A stretch of DNA of 64,000 bases, taken from assembly GCF_020423045.1 (NCBI RefSeq), contig NZ_CP081943.1, positions 6,386,001 through 6,450,000 on the forward strand, given 5' to 3'. A program made the position numbers and the translations under genes. The stretch's first letter is position 1. The number at the start of each line of letters is the position of its first letter. This document shows positions 54,811-63,971 of this stretch, piece by piece. The notes under the pieces are model-generated. The model was not told the origin of the DNA. It saw only the letters and a program-made list of their open reading frames with translations, and did no database searches. The stretch comes from Pseudomonas sp. MM213 (lineage in GTDB: Bacteria; Pseudomonadota; Gammaproteobacteria; Pseudomonadales; Pseudomonadaceae).

Positions 54811-55194
54811 TTGGACAAGAACATGAAAATCCTCATCGTTGATGACTTCTCAACGATGCGGCGGATCATAAAAAACCTGTTGCGTGACCTTGGGTTCACC
54901 AACACGGTCGAGGCCGACGATGGCATTACTGCCATTCCGGTTCTCAACAGCGGAAGCATCGACTTTCTGGTAACGGACTGGAACATGCCTGGCATGACCG
55001 GTATCGATCTGCTGCGCCACGTGCGCGCCGATGAAAAGCTCAAGCACCTGCCAGTGCTGATGGTGACCGCTGAAGCCAAGCGCGAGCAGATCATCGAAGC
55101 GGCCCAGGCCGGCGTAAACGGCTATGTGGTCAAACCCTTCACGGCCCAGGCGTTGAAAGAAAAAATCGAGAAGATTTTCGAACGCATCGGTTGA
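54811..55194 (+). CDS. cheY: CheY, chemotaxis response regulator
   Basis: A single receiver domain with the acidic pair in [20 protein letters not shown], phospho-acceptor Asp52 counted from the internal Met ([13 protein letters not shown]), Thr in VTAEAK and Lys in [10 protein letters not shown]. The protein is nearly the length of P. aeruginosa CheY. The start is uncertain: GGAGGT at 54801-54806 is ideally placed for TTG 54811 (127 residues), while the usual family start is ATG 54823 (123 residues) with a 16-base spacing. It binds FliM and perhaps FliN when phosphorylated by CheA. Confidence 0.95.
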   Translation: MDKNMKILIVDDFSTMRRIIKNLLRDLGFTNTVEADDGITAIPVLNSGSIDFLVTDWNMPGMTGIDLLRHVRADEKLKHLPVLMVTAEAKREQIIEAAQAGVNGYVVKPFTAQALKEKIEKIFERIG

Positions 55195-55216
55195 GAAACT
55201 GCGCCACGGGGAAGCT

Positions 55217-56005
55217 ATGGACCAAAACGAATCTTCACAGGGCGATTTTGAATCGACCCTGAAAAAACACGCGGTCGAACTGGTCGAAAGCCTTGAAAAA
55301 GGCAAGTTCGGCGACGCTGTGCAACTGATCCATGAGCTCAACCAGACCCGTGACCGCGGCCTGTATCAGGAAGTGGGCAAGCTCACCCGCGAGCTGCACA
55401 GTGCGATCGTCAATTTTCAGATTGACCCGCACATGCCGCAAGCCGAGGAAGTGTCCCAGATCACAGATGCCACCGAGCGTCTGGGTTACGTTGTCAAGCT
55501 GACAGAGGCCGCAGCCAACCGCACCATGGATCTGGTCGAAAACTCCACGCCGCTGGTCAACAGCCTGAGCGATGAAGCTCAGGCGCTGAGCACGGACTGG
55601 GGGCGGTTCATGCGTCGCGAAGTCGGGGCTGAGGAATTTCGTGAACTGGCACGGCGTGTCGATGGTTTCCTGGCACGCAGCAGCGCGGACAACCGCGCGG
55701 TGTCGAGCAACCTCAACGACATTCTGCTCGCTCAGGATTACCAGGACCTCACCGGTCAGGTGATCAAGCGTGTGACCCAATTGGTCACCGAAGTTGAAAG
55801 CAACCTGCTCAAGCTCGTGCTTATGGCCAGTCAGGTGGACCGCTTTGCGGGCATCGAACATGACCGTGAAGCGATGCTTGCAGAAAAAGATCCGCAAAAA
55901 CATCTCTCTCAGGGTGAAGGTCCGCAGATTCATGCCGATAAAAGAGAAGACGTTGTGTCCGGTCAGGACGATGTGGACGATTTGTTATCCAGCCTAGGAT
56001 TTTAG
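55217..56005 (+). CDS. cheZ: CheZ, CheY-P phosphatase
   Basis: A 262-residue helical phosphatase. The catalytic helix contains ILLAQDYQDLTGQVIKRVTQLV (about 172-193), whose Gln residues include the catalytic one. The C-terminal CheY-binding tail QDDVDDLLSSLGF is at 250-262. Longer than enteric CheZ (214), as usual in Pseudomonas. Position between cheY and cheA is conserved. Confidence 0.95.
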   Translation: MDQNESSQGDFESTLKKHAVELVESLEKGKFGDAVQLIHELNQTRDRGLYQEVGKLTRELHSAIVNFQIDPHMPQAEEVSQITDATERLGYVVKLTEAAANRTMDLVENSTPLVNSLSDEAQALSTDWGRFMRREVGAEEFRELARRVDGFLARSSADNRAVSSNLNDILLAQDYQDLTGQVIKRVTQLVTEVESNLLKLVLMASQVDRFAGIEHDREAMLAEKDPQKHLSQGEGPQIHADKREDVVSGQDDVDDLLSSLGF

Positions 56006-56060
56006 ATTTTTTAGCATTTTAGGTTTTTTAGGTTTTTAGACCTTTAGGAGCACCCCCTTA
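56006..56060. repeat. T-rich TTTAG/TTTTTAG tract before cheA
   Basis: The 55 bases between cheZ and cheA hold at least five near copies of TTTTAG or TTTTTAGG (starting from about 56005). This is strikingly AT-rich and repetitive in a 60 percent GC region. The final copy ends in TTTAGGAG, which provides the cheA ribosome site. No hairpin is obvious. Confidence 0.7.
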
Positions 56061-58331
56061 ATGAGCTTCGGCGCCGATGAAGAGATCCTTCAGGATTTCC
56101 TGGTTGAGGCCGGCGAGATTCTAGAGCAACTGTCCGAACAGCTGGTCGAGCTTGAAAGCCGACCGGATGATGCGGACTTGCTCAATGCAATTTTTCGCGG
56201 TTTTCACACTGTAAAAGGGGGCGCCGGCTTCCTCCAGCTCAACGAGCTGGTGGAGTGCTGTCACATCGCCGAGAACGTGTTTGACATCCTGCGCAAGGGT
56301 GAACGTCGCGTCGATTCGGAATTGATGGACGTGGTTCTCGAAGCGCTGGACGCGGTGAACGGCATGTTCAGCGAAGTCCGCGAGCGTGGCCCGATAACGG
56401 CTGCCACGCCTGAATTGCTTGCAGCCCTGGCCCGTCTGGCCGAGCCGCAAACCGCCGATCAAGCCGCACCTGTGGCTGAAGTGGTGGAAGAGCCGGCTGC
56501 CGAAGCCGAATCAGGCGACATCACCGATAACGAATTCGAACAACTGCTGGACTCGCTGAACGCCGTCAAGGCTCAGGCTGAGGCCCCGGCCGCTGCTCCG
56601 CTGCCGGCCGGCGATGCCGCGACCAGCGATGAAATCACCGATGCCGAGTTCGAGTCGTTGCTCGATCAGTTGCACGGCAAAGGCCAGTTCGCCGTCGACG
56701 CGGTGGCAACACCCGCTGCGCCTGCCGCACCGGCTGCGCCGAAAGCGCCAGGTGACAGTTCCGACATTACTGACGATGAGTTCGAAGCACTGCTCGATCA
56801 GCTGCACGGCAAGGGCAACTTTGCCGTCGACGCGCTGGAATCGGCCATTGCCTCGGTACCGACCCCGGCTGCGCCAACCGCAGCAGCGGCTGGCGGCGAT
56901 CTGATCTCGGATCACGAGTTCGAATCGCTGCTCGACGAATTGCATGGCAAAGGCAAGTTCACTGAAGTCGGCACCGGTTCGGCCGCCTCTTCGGTAGCTA
57001 CGCCTGTAGCCAAGGCCCCGGCACCTGTCGCCAAGGCGCCCGAGCCAAAAGCCGAAGCAGCGAAGCCTGCTGCCGCCGCTGCACCAAAACCTGCCGCCGC
57101 TGCTGCACCGGCGCCTGCCCGTGCAGCGGCCGCGCCGCCTGCGGAAAAACCGGCCAGCGAAGCCGAGACCACCGTGCGGGTCGACACCGCGCGTCTCGAC
57201 GAAATCATGAACATGGTCGGCGAGTTGGTACTGGTGCGTAACCGCCTGGTTCGCCTGGGTGCCAACAGCGCCGATGAAGCCATGTCCAAAGCCGTGTCGA
57301 ACCTCGACGTGGTCACGGCCGACTTGCAGACCGCGGTCATGAAGACCCGGATGCAACCGATCAAGAAAGTCTTCGGGCGCTTCCCGCGTCTGGTTCGCGA
57401 CCTGGCTCGCCAGCTCAAGAAAGAGATCAATCTGGAGCTGGTCGGCGAAGAAACCGACCTCGACAAAAACCTTGTCGAGGCCCTGGCCGACCCGCTGGTC
57501 CACTTGGTGCGCAACTCGGTCGACCACGGTATCGAAGAGCCGGCCGATCGCGAAGCGATGGGCAAACCGCGCAGCGGCAAAGTGATTTTGTCCGCTGAAC
57601 AGGAAGGCGACCACATCCTGCTGTCCATCTCCGATGACGGCAAGGGCATGGACGCCGACGTGTTGCGCGGCATCGCGGTGAAGAAAGGTTTGATGGACAA
57701 GGATGCGGCGGACCGCCTCAGCGAGTCCGACTGCTTCAACCTGATCTTCGCACCGGGTTTCTCGACCAAGACCGAGATCTCCGACGTGTCGGGTCGTGGC
57801 GTGGGCATGGACGTGGTGAAAACCAAGATCGCCCAGCTCAACGGCACCATCAATATCTACTCGACCAAGGGCAAGGGCTCGAAGATCGTCATCAAGGTCC
57901 CGTTGACCCTGGCGATCATGCCGACGCTGATGGTCATGCTCGGCAACCAGGCGTTTGCGTTCCCGCTGGTGAACGTCAACGAGATCTTCCACCTCGACCT
58001 GTCGACCACCAACGTGGTGGACGGCCAGGAAGTGGTGATCGTGCGGGACAAGGCGCTGCCACTGTTCTACCTCAAGCGCTGGCTGGTCAGCTCCGCCGCT
58101 CACGAAGAGCAGCGCGAAGGCCATGTGGTGATCCTTTCGGTGGGCACCCAGCGGATCGGCTTCGTTGTCGATCAACTGGTCGGCCAGGAAGAAGTGGTCA
58201 TCAAGCCATTGGGCAAAATGCTCCAGGGAACCCCGGGCATGTCGGGCGCCACCATCACCGGTGACGGTCGCATTGCGCTGATTCTCGATGTTCCGAGCAT
58301 GCTCAAGCGTTGCGCCGCACGGCGTATTTGA
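56061..58331 (+). CDS. cheA: CheA, chemotaxis histidine kinase
   Basis: 756 residues: P1/HPt domain (1-120) with phospho-His49 ([13 protein letters not shown]); a long linker (about 130-385) holding four copies of an (I/L)(T/S)DxEFExLLDxLHGKGxF-type motif (from residues 153, 191, 235 and 281) and an Ala/Pro/Lys-rich stretch; dimerisation P3 (about 390-440); kinase P4 (about 450-615: [38 protein letters not shown]); and CheW-like P5 (about 620-756). It phosphorylates CheY and CheB. The linker repeats replace a typical P2 region. Confidence 0.97.
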   Translation: MSFGADEEILQDFLVEAGEILEQLSEQLVELESRPDDADLLNAIFRGFHTVKGGAGFLQLNELVECCHIAENVFDILRKGERRVDSELMDVVLEALDAVNGMFSEVRERGPITAATPELLAALARLAEPQTADQAAPVAEVVEEPAAEAESGDITDNEFEQLLDSLNAVKAQAEAPAAAPLPAGDAATSDEITDAEFESLLDQLHGKGQFAVDAVATPAAPAAPAAPKAPGDSSDITDDEFEALLDQLHGKGNFAVDALESAIASVPTPAAPTAAAAGGDLISDHEFESLLDELHGKGKFTEVGTGSAASSVATPVAKAPAPVAKAPEPKAEAAKPAAAAAPKPAAAAAPAPARAAAAPPAEKPASEAETTVRVDTARLDEIMNMVGELVLVRNRLVRLGANSADEAMSKAVSNLDVVTADLQTAVMKTRMQPIKKVFGRFPRLVRDLARQLKKEINLELVGEETDLDKNLVEALADPLVHLVRNSVDHGIEEPADREAMGKPRSGKVILSAEQEGDHILLSISDDGKGMDADVLRGIAVKKGLMDKDAADRLSESDCFNLIFAPGFSTKTEISDVSGRGVGMDVVKTKIAQLNGTINIYSTKGKGSKIVIKVPLTLAIMPTLMVMLGNQAFAFPLVNVNEIFHLDLSTTNVVDGQEVVIVRDKALPLFYLKRWLVSSAAHEEQREGHVVILSVGTQRIGFVVDQLVGQEEVVIKPLGKMLQGTPGMSGATITGDGRIALILDVPSMLKRCAARRI

Positions 58332-58381
58332 TTCTGGGGGAGCGGGGCGACGAAGCCTCGCCCCCGCCTAACGGAGTGTTT

Positions 58382-59512
58382 ATGGTAGTCAAAGTCCTGG
58401 TGGTGGACGATTCGGGGTTTTTCCGCCGCCGCGTCTCGGAAATTCTTTCAGCGGATTCGAATATCCAGGTCGTCGGTACGGCGACCAACGGAAAAGAGGC
58501 GATCGATCAGGCCCTGGCCCTCAAGCCGGACGTGATCACCATGGACTACGAGATGCCGATGATGGATGGCATCACGGCAGTGCGGCACATCATGCAGCGC
58601 TGCCCGACCCCGGTGTTGATGTTCTCCTCGCTGACGCACGAAGGCGCCCGGGTCACCCTGGACGCGCTGGATGCCGGCGCGGTGGATTTCCTGCCGAAGA
58701 ATTTCGAAGACATCTCGCGCAATCCCGAGAAGGTCAAGCAACTGCTGTGCGAGAAGATTCTCAGCATCTCGCGCAGTAACCGTCGTGTCAGCGCCTACAG
58801 CGCGCCGGCACCGGTCGCTGCACCCGCGCCGACACCTGCGCCTTCCAGCGTCGGCAGTTATGGCAGCAGCGCACCTGCTCGTCCGGCACCGGCACCGATC
58901 CCGGCTCGCACATTCGCGGCCAGCCCATCGTCACCAGCGCCGAAACGCAAAGCCTACAAACTGGTTGCCATCGGTACGTCCACGGGCGGCCCGGTTGCCC
59001 TGCAACGGGTTCTGACCCAGCTGCCGGCCAATTTCCCGGCCCCGATCGTGTTGATCCAGCACATGCCGGCCGCCTTCACCAAGGCGTTCGCCGAGCGTCT
59101 GGACAAGCTCTGCCGCATCAGCGTCAAGGAAGCCGAGGATGGCGACATCCTGCGTCCGGGCCTGGCGCTGCTGGCGCCGGGTGGCAAGCAAATGATGATC
59201 GACGGCCGTGGCGCGGTGAAAATCCTGCCGGGCGACGAACGTCTGAACTACAAGCCGTGTGTGGACATCACGTTCGGTTCGGCTGCCAAGTCCTACGGTG
59301 ACAAAGTTCTGGCGGTGGTACTGACCGGCATGGGCGCCGACGGTCGTGAAGGTGCGCGCCTGCTCAAGCAGGGCGGCAGCTCGATCTGGGCTCAGGATGA
59401 AGCCAGCTGCGTGATCTACGGCATGCCGATGGCCATCGTCAAAGCCGAACTCGCCGATGCGGTGTACGGTCTCGACGACATTGGCAAGCACCTGGTCGAG
59501 GCGTGCATCTGA
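58382..59512 (+). CDS. cheB: CheB, chemoreceptor methylesterase
   Basis: 376 residues: receiver domain (1-120) with phospho-acceptor Asp57 region ([14 protein letters not shown]); a Pro/Ala/Ser-rich linker (about 140-185); and a C-terminal methylesterase with the catalytic Ser in [16 protein letters not shown], His in [17 protein letters not shown], and Asp in [18 protein letters not shown] 58382 with CGGAG upstream is chosen; an earlier in-frame start would overlap cheA. Its stop overlaps motC. Confidence 0.96.
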   Translation: MVVKVLVVDDSGFFRRRVSEILSADSNIQVVGTATNGKEAIDQALALKPDVITMDYEMPMMDGITAVRHIMQRCPTPVLMFSSLTHEGARVTLDALDAGAVDFLPKNFEDISRNPEKVKQLLCEKILSISRSNRRVSAYSAPAPVAAPAPTPAPSSVGSYGSSAPARPAPAPIPARTFAASPSSPAPKRKAYKLVAIGTSTGGPVALQRVLTQLPANFPAPIVLIQHMPAAFTKAFAERLDKLCRISVKEAEDGDILRPGLALLAPGGKQMMIDGRGAVKILPGDERLNYKPCVDITFGSAAKSYGDKVLAVVLTGMGADGREGARLLKQGGSSIWAQDEASCVIYGMPMAIVKAELADAVYGLDDIGKHLVEACI

Positions 59513-60252
59513 TGGACGTACTCAGCCTTATCGGGATCATCATGGCGTTCGTCGCCATCATCGGTGGCAACTTCCTTGAAGGCGGCCATCTCGGCGCGCT
59601 GGCCAACGGTCCGGCAGCGTTGATCGTGCTCGGCGGGACCGTCGGCGCGGCGCTGCTACAATCGCCGATGAGCGCGTTCAAGCGCGCCATGCAGATTGTT
59701 GGCTGGATCCTGTTCCCGCCGCGCGTGGACCTGGCCGGCGGTGTTGACCGCGTGGTGAACTGGAGCCTGACCGCCCGCAAGGAAGGTCTGCTCGGTCTGG
59801 AAGGTATCGCCGACGCCGAACCCGACGCCTACTCGCGCAAAGGCCTGCAACTGTTGGTGGACGGCGCTGAGCCGGAAGCGATTCGCAGCATTCTGGAAGT
59901 GGATTTCTACACCCAGGAAAGCCGCGACATCGAAGCGGCCAAAGTCTTCGAAAGCATGGGCGGCTACGCGCCGACCATCGGCATCATCGGTGCGGTGATG
60001 GGCCTGATCCACGTCATGGGCAACCTGGCCGATCCGTCGCAACTGGGCAGCGGCATCGCCGTGGCCTTCGTCGCCACCATCTACGGCGTCGCCAGTGCCA
60101 ACCTGGTGCTGTTGCCGATTGCCGCCAAACTCAAATCCGTTGCAATGCGTCAGTCGCGTTATCGCGAAATGTTGCTGGAAGGCATCCTGTCGATCGCCGA
60201 AGGTGAAAACCCTCGCTCTATTGAGTTGAAGCTTCAGGGCTTCATGGATTGA
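59512..60252 (+). CDS. motC: MotC, MotA-family stator protein
   Basis: A 246-residue protein with four membrane segments (about 3-20, 31-50, 148-170, 180-205) and a charged cytoplasmic loop. GYAPTIGIIGAVMGLIHVMGNL (about 156-177) is the conserved MotA/PomA motif containing the key prolines. It is the second stator set (MotCD) used by Pseudomonas for swarming. The ATG at 59512 overlaps the cheB stop (TGATG). Confidence 0.95.
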   Translation: MDVLSLIGIIMAFVAIIGGNFLEGGHLGALANGPAALIVLGGTVGAALLQSPMSAFKRAMQIVGWILFPPRVDLAGGVDRVVNWSLTARKEGLLGLEGIADAEPDAYSRKGLQLLVDGAEPEAIRSILEVDFYTQESRDIEAAKVFESMGGYAPTIGIIGAVMGLIHVMGNLADPSQLGSGIAVAFVATIYGVASANLVLLPIAAKLKSVAMRQSRYREMLLEGILSIAEGENPRSIELKLQGFMD

Positions 60253-60267
60253 TGGGAGACATGGACC

Positions 60268-61158
60268 ATGGCACGCCGTCGACAACCTGAAGAACATGTA
60301 AACCATGAACGCTGGCTCGTTTCCTATGCCGACTTCATTACGTTGCTGTTCGCCTTTTTCGTGGTGATGTACTCGATCTCTTCGATCAACGAAGGCAAGT
60401 ACAAGATCATCTCGCAAGCGTTGATCGGCGTGTTCACCGATTCGGATCGTTCGCTCCAGCCGATCCCTATCGGTGAAGAGCGTCCGAAAACCGTGACCCC
60501 GGCCAAGCCGCTGGTCAAGGACAGCGAACAGGTCGACGCCGGCATCGCCGGTGCCAGCGATCCGCTGAAAAGCATTGCCGATGACATCAGCGCCGCGTTC
60601 GGCGACTTGATCAGCTCCAACCAGATGACCGTTCGCGGCAACGAGCTGTGGGTCGAGATCGAACTCAATTCCAGCCTGTTGTTCGGCAGCGGCGATGCCA
60701 TGCCCAGCGACATGGCGTTCAACATCATCGATAAGGTCGCAGTGATCCTGAGGCCGTTCGACAACCCGATTCACGTCGAAGGTTTCACCGACGATCAACC
60801 GATCCGCACCGCGCAATACCCGACCAACTGGGAGCTGTCCTCGGCCCGTTCGGCGAGCATCGTGCGGATGCTGGCGATGCAGGGGGTAAATCCTGGTCGG
60901 TTGGCATCGGTGGGTTACGGCGAATTCCAGCCGGTGGCCAACAACGCGACCGCCGAAGGCCGTGCGCGCAACCGTCGTGTGGTGTTGGTGGTGTCGCGAA
61001 ATCTTGATGTCCGTCGCAGCCTCACAGGCACCGGAACCGCTCATGCGCAACCGGATGCCGCGTTGAAGCGTGCTGGCACACAAACTGCACCTGCACCAGT
61101 CAAGTCGCCGGGACGAGAGAGCGCCGTCAATTCTCCGTCACCCGCATTAACACGTTGA
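60268..61158 (+). CDS. motD: MotD, MotB-family stator protein
   Basis: 296 residues. The single transmembrane helix is at about 20-42 (LVSYADFITLLFAFFVVMYSI), with the proton-carrying Asp in SYADF. The OmpA-like peptidoglycan-binding domain is at about 130-250 (NPIHVEGFTDDQPIRT, NWELSSARSASIVRML, GYGEFQPVANNATAEGRARNRRV). An Ala/Pro-rich tail follows. It pairs with MotC. Confidence 0.95.
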   Translation: MARRRQPEEHVNHERWLVSYADFITLLFAFFVVMYSISSINEGKYKIISQALIGVFTDSDRSLQPIPIGEERPKTVTPAKPLVKDSEQVDAGIAGASDPLKSIADDISAAFGDLISSNQMTVRGNELWVEIELNSSLLFGSGDAMPSDMAFNIIDKVAVILRPFDNPIHVEGFTDDQPIRTAQYPTNWELSSARSASIVRMLAMQGVNPGRLASVGYGEFQPVANNATAEGRARNRRVVLVVSRNLDVRRSLTGTGTAHAQPDAALKRAGTQTAPAPVKSPGRESAVNSPSPALTR

Positions 61159-61165
61159 GCTATTT

Positions 61166-61189
61166 CCCGGTCGAATCGACCGGGAGGAA
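61166..61189 (+). promoter_or_regulatory. Perfect hairpin overlapping the parC ribosome site
   Basis: CCCGGTCGA-A-TCGACCGGG (61166-61184) is a perfect 19-base palindrome. The ribosome site GGAGGAA (61183-61189) starts inside its 3' arm. Folding would partly hide the ribosome site of the following gene, so it may tune translation; it may also be a weak terminator after motD. Confidence 0.5.
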
Positions 61190-61197
61190 CAATCCGA

Positions 61198-61986
61198 ATG
61201 AGAGTCTGGGCCGTTGCCAATCAAAAGGGTGGTGTTGGTAAAACCACTTCCTCTATCGCTTTAGCCGGGTTGCTGGCTGAGGCGGGCAAGCGCGTGGTCG
61301 TGGTCGATCTCGATCCCCACGGCTCGATGACCAGCTACTTCGGTTACGACCCCGACAGCCTGGAACACAGCAGCTACGACCTGTTCCTGCACCGGGGCAG
61401 CGTGCCGCAAGGCTTGCCCGGTCAGTTGCTGTTGCCCACCAGTCACGCGAGTATTTCCCTGTTGCCGTCGAGCACTGCGCTGGCGACGCTTGAGCGCCAG
61501 TCGCCGGGGCAGAGTGGTTTGGGCCTGGTGATTGCCAAGAGCCTGGCGCAATTGTGGCAGGACTTCGATTACGCGGTGATCGACAGCCCGCCGTTGCTCG
61601 GCGTGCTGATGGTCAATGCCTTGGCGGCCAGTCAGCAATTGGTGATTCCGGTGCAGACCGAGCACCTGGCAGTCAAAGGCCTGGAGCGCATGGTCAATAC
61701 GCTGGCGATGATCAACCGTTCGCGCAAGCAGCCATTGGCATTCAACATCGTGCCGACCCTGTTCGACCGGCGCACGCAGGCGTCGCTCGGGACCTTGCGG
61801 GTGTTGCGCGACAAGTACCCGGAAGAAATCTGGCAAGGCTACATCCCGGTCGATACGCGTTTGCGCGACGCCAGCCGTGCCGGCGTGACGCCTTCGCAAT
61901 TCGACGGCAAGAGCCGCGGCGTGCTGGCCTATCGCGCACTGCTCAAGCACTTGCTGACGCAGCAATCCGTTGCGCAGGTGGCGTGA
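61198..61986 (+). CDS. ParC-type ParA-family ATPase for polar chemotaxis arrays
   Basis: A 262-residue ParA ATPase with the deviant Walker A NQKGGVGKTTSSIALAGLL (8-26), VVVDLDPHGSMTSYFGY (about 35-51) and the VIDSPPLLGVLMVNAL motif near 128-143. No parB or parS is adjacent, so plasmid partitioning is unlikely. In Vibrio and Pseudomonas the che-linked ParC places chemotaxis arrays at the cell pole with ParP, the next gene. One base separates it from that gene. Confidence 0.88.
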   Translation: MRVWAVANQKGGVGKTTSSIALAGLLAEAGKRVVVVDLDPHGSMTSYFGYDPDSLEHSSYDLFLHRGSVPQGLPGQLLLPTSHASISLLPSSTALATLERQSPGQSGLGLVIAKSLAQLWQDFDYAVIDSPPLLGVLMVNALAASQQLVIPVQTEHLAVKGLERMVNTLAMINRSRKQPLAFNIVPTLFDRRTQASLGTLRVLRDKYPEEIWQGYIPVDTRLRDASRAGVTPSQFDGKSRGVLAYRALLKHLLTQQSVAQVA

Positions 61987-61987
61987 G

Positions 61988-62926
61988 ATGAATCGCCCGG
62001 TAAAAATCACTTCCCGTCCGCAACTTGCGCTCCAGTCCTATCTGGACAGCTTGTTGATGGACGCGACCGAAGAGTTGCCGCCGGAAATCGAAGCGATTCC
62101 CGAGGTGGTCGAGGTTGAAGCGGCGCTGGACGAATTCCAGGCCGCGGTGCTTGAAGAGCAGGCGCGCGATGCGCAGAAGCCGGCCGAGAAACCGCCAGCC
62201 GTTGCCGCGCCGGTCACCGCACCTGTGGTGAAAACCCCGGTGGCGCTGATGGAAGCGCCGGCTCTGGCGCCGGTATCGACCATCGCTCCGCTGCTGCAAG
62301 CGCTGGTACCGCCGACCGCTCCGCTGCTGCAAGAGCTGGTACCGCCGACCGCACCGCAGCTGCAAGCGCTCGTGCCGCCGATCGTCGAAGTCCATCTGCC
62401 GCCGAGCAACACGCCGCCGCCAGTGGAAACCAACGGCCGTCCTGCGTGGGCCGCCGAGCCGTTCGAATGCCTGTTGTTCGATGTCGCCGGGTTGACCCTG
62501 GCGGTGCCGCTGGTGTGCCTGGGCTCGATTTATTCCCTGGCCGGTCAGGAACTGACACCGCTGTTCGGTCAGCCGGAATGGTTCCTCGGAATCCTGCCGA
62601 GCCAGGCCGGCAACCTGAAAGTGCTCGATACCGCCCGTTGGGTCATGCCCGACCGCTATCGCGATGACTTCCGTCAGGGCCTGCAATACGTTATTTCGGT
62701 TCAGGGCTACGAGTGGGGGCTGGCCGTGCATCAGGTCAGCCGCTCGTTGCGCCTGGACCCGAACGAAATCAAATGGCGCACCCACCGGGGTCAACGGCCA
62801 TGGCTGGCGGGCACGGTGATTGAACACATGTGTGCGTTGCTCGACGTTTCCGAACTGGCCGAGCTGATCGCCAGCGGTGGGGCGAAGCACATGGGCGGCG
62901 GCAAGCCGTCCCACAAACCGACATAA
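61988..62926 (+). CDS. ParP-like CheW-domain protein
   Basis: 312 residues. An N-terminal Pro/Ala/Val-rich variable part (about 30-150, with repeated APLLQALVPPT units) is followed by a CheW-like domain (about 155-300: FECLLFDVAGLTLAVPLVCLGSIYSL). ParP joins ParC to CheA in polar arrays. The repeated linker APLLQ(A/E)LVPPT occurs three times (about 103-137). The ATG at 61988 follows GCGTGAG, and the gene is coupled to parC. Confidence 0.86.
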   Translation: MNRPVKITSRPQLALQSYLDSLLMDATEELPPEIEAIPEVVEVEAALDEFQAAVLEEQARDAQKPAEKPPAVAAPVTAPVVKTPVALMEAPALAPVSTIAPLLQALVPPTAPLLQELVPPTAPQLQALVPPIVEVHLPPSNTPPPVETNGRPAWAAEPFECLLFDVAGLTLAVPLVCLGSIYSLAGQELTPLFGQPEWFLGILPSQAGNLKVLDTARWVMPDRYRDDFRQGLQYVISVQGYEWGLAVHQVSRSLRLDPNEIKWRTHRGQRPWLAGTVIEHMCALLDVSELAELIASGGAKHMGGGKPSHKPT

Positions 62927-62937
62927 AAAACACGCGG

Positions 62938-62986
62938 GGCAAGTGACTTGCCATCGCACTGAACACACACCGCTAGGGCGGTTTTT
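62938..62986 (+). terminator. Double hairpin before cheW
   Basis: GGCAAGT-G-ACTTGCC (62938-62952) is a first perfect hairpin. ACCGC-TAGG-GCGGT (62969-62982) followed by TTTT is a short intrinsic terminator-like hairpin. Both lie in the 74-base gap between the ParP-like gene and cheW, so cheW may be only partly co-transcribed. Confidence 0.5.
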
Positions 62987-63000
62987 CGAGGGGTCAGGGT

Positions 63001-63486
63001 ATGAATGATAAGGCGTCGTCTGCAAAAGGTTCCGAAGATCCGATCCTGCAATGGGTAACCTTCAAGCTGGACAATGAAACCTACGGCATCAACGTGATGC
63101 GCGTTCAGGAAGTCCTGCGCTACACCGAAATCGCCCCGGTCCCGGGTGCCCCGAGCTACGTGCTGGGCATCATCAACCTGCGCGGCAATGTGGTGACCGT
63201 GATCGACACCCGTCAGCGCTTCGGCCTGATGAATGCCGAGATCAGCGACAACACCCGGATCGTCATCATCGAAGCCGACAAGCAAGTGGTCGGGATCATG
63301 GTCGACAGCGTGGCTGAAGTGGTTTACCTGCGTCAGTCGGAAATCGAAACCGCGCCGAACGTGGGTAACGAAGAGTCCGCCAAGTTCATTCAAGGCGTGT
63401 GCAACAAGAACAACGAATTGCTGATCCTGGTCGAGCTGGACAAGATGATGAGCGAAGAAGAATGGTCGGAACTGGAGAGTATCTGA
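63001..63486 (+). CDS. cheW: CheW, chemotaxis coupling protein
   Basis: A 161-residue coupling protein linking receptors to CheA. VTFKLDNETYGINVMRVQEVLRYTEIAPVPGAPSYVLGIINLRGNVVTVIDTRQRFGL (about 20-76) is the CheW signature, with the conserved NLRG. It is complete and of standard length. The next gene begins immediately after its stop. Confidence 0.97.
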   Translation: MNDKASSAKGSEDPILQWVTFKLDNETYGINVMRVQEVLRYTEIAPVPGAPSYVLGIINLRGNVVTVIDTRQRFGLMNAEISDNTRIVIIEADKQVVGIMVDSVAEVVYLRQSEIETAPNVGNEESAKFIQGVCNKNNELLILVELDKMMSEEEWSELESI

Positions 63487-63879
63487 TTGATTCTTGAGGT
63501 TGCGGTCATTGTCCTGTTCCTCTTCTGGGCAGGCACGCTGGCAATGTTTCTGGCGTACATTCGCGCTCAGCGGCGGATCGCTGCGCAACAGGCCGAGGGC
63601 GATGCGCTGCGCGATCAGCGCATCAAGGACCTGGGCAAACGCGTTGACAACTACCAGAACGGCAGCGTGCGCATGGGTGAAGACCTGCACGAGCTGCGCG
63701 CGGTGGTCGGGCCGTTGCCGGACAAGCTGGCTCAGCTTGAACAGCGCGACCCGTCGAGCCTGTCGTTTGCCCAGGCAGCGCGCCTGGTCGGAATGGGCGC
63801 GAGCGTCGATGAACTGACTCAGTCCTGCGGCTTGACCCAGGCTGAGGCGGAGTTGATGAGCAAGCTGCACAAGAACTGA
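63487..63879 (+). CDS. DUF2802 protein of the chemotaxis operon
   Basis: A 130-residue protein beginning at TTG directly after the cheW stop. The N-terminal hydrophobic helix (about 2-24, VAVIVLFLFWAGTLAMFLAYI) is followed by a charged coiled coil (about 28-75) and a small helical domain (ARLVGMGASVDELTQSCGLTQAEAELMSKLH, about 95-126) of DUF2802 type. The function is not established; the same gene follows cheW in P. aeruginosa. The last module resembles a helix-turn-helix by pattern only. Confidence 0.82.
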   Translation: MILEVAVIVLFLFWAGTLAMFLAYIRAQRRIAAQQAEGDALRDQRIKDLGKRVDNYQNGSVRMGEDLHELRAVVGPLPDKLAQLEQRDPSSLSFAQAARLVGMGASVDELTQSCGLTQAEAELMSKLHKN

Positions 63880-63888
63880 CATAGCTTT

Positions 63889-63971
63889 TGTAGGAGCCGG
63901 CTTGCTGGCGATAGCGTCCGAAAGGGCGCTGCAAGACTCAAGGCCGCTTCGCCGGCAAGCCGGCTCCTACA
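63889..63971. repeat. REP inverted pair at the window's right end
   Basis: TGTAGGAGCCGGCTTGCTGG (from 63889) faces its complement ending at 63971. It belongs to the same REP subfamily as those inside the 6803-7445 tandem repeat. It follows the last gene by 10 bases. Confidence 0.85.

Noticed and set aside
61198..61986. A plasmid or prophage partition gene
   Set aside because: It is ParA-like but there is no ParB, no parS-like repeat array and no phage gene; its neighbours are chemotaxis genes.
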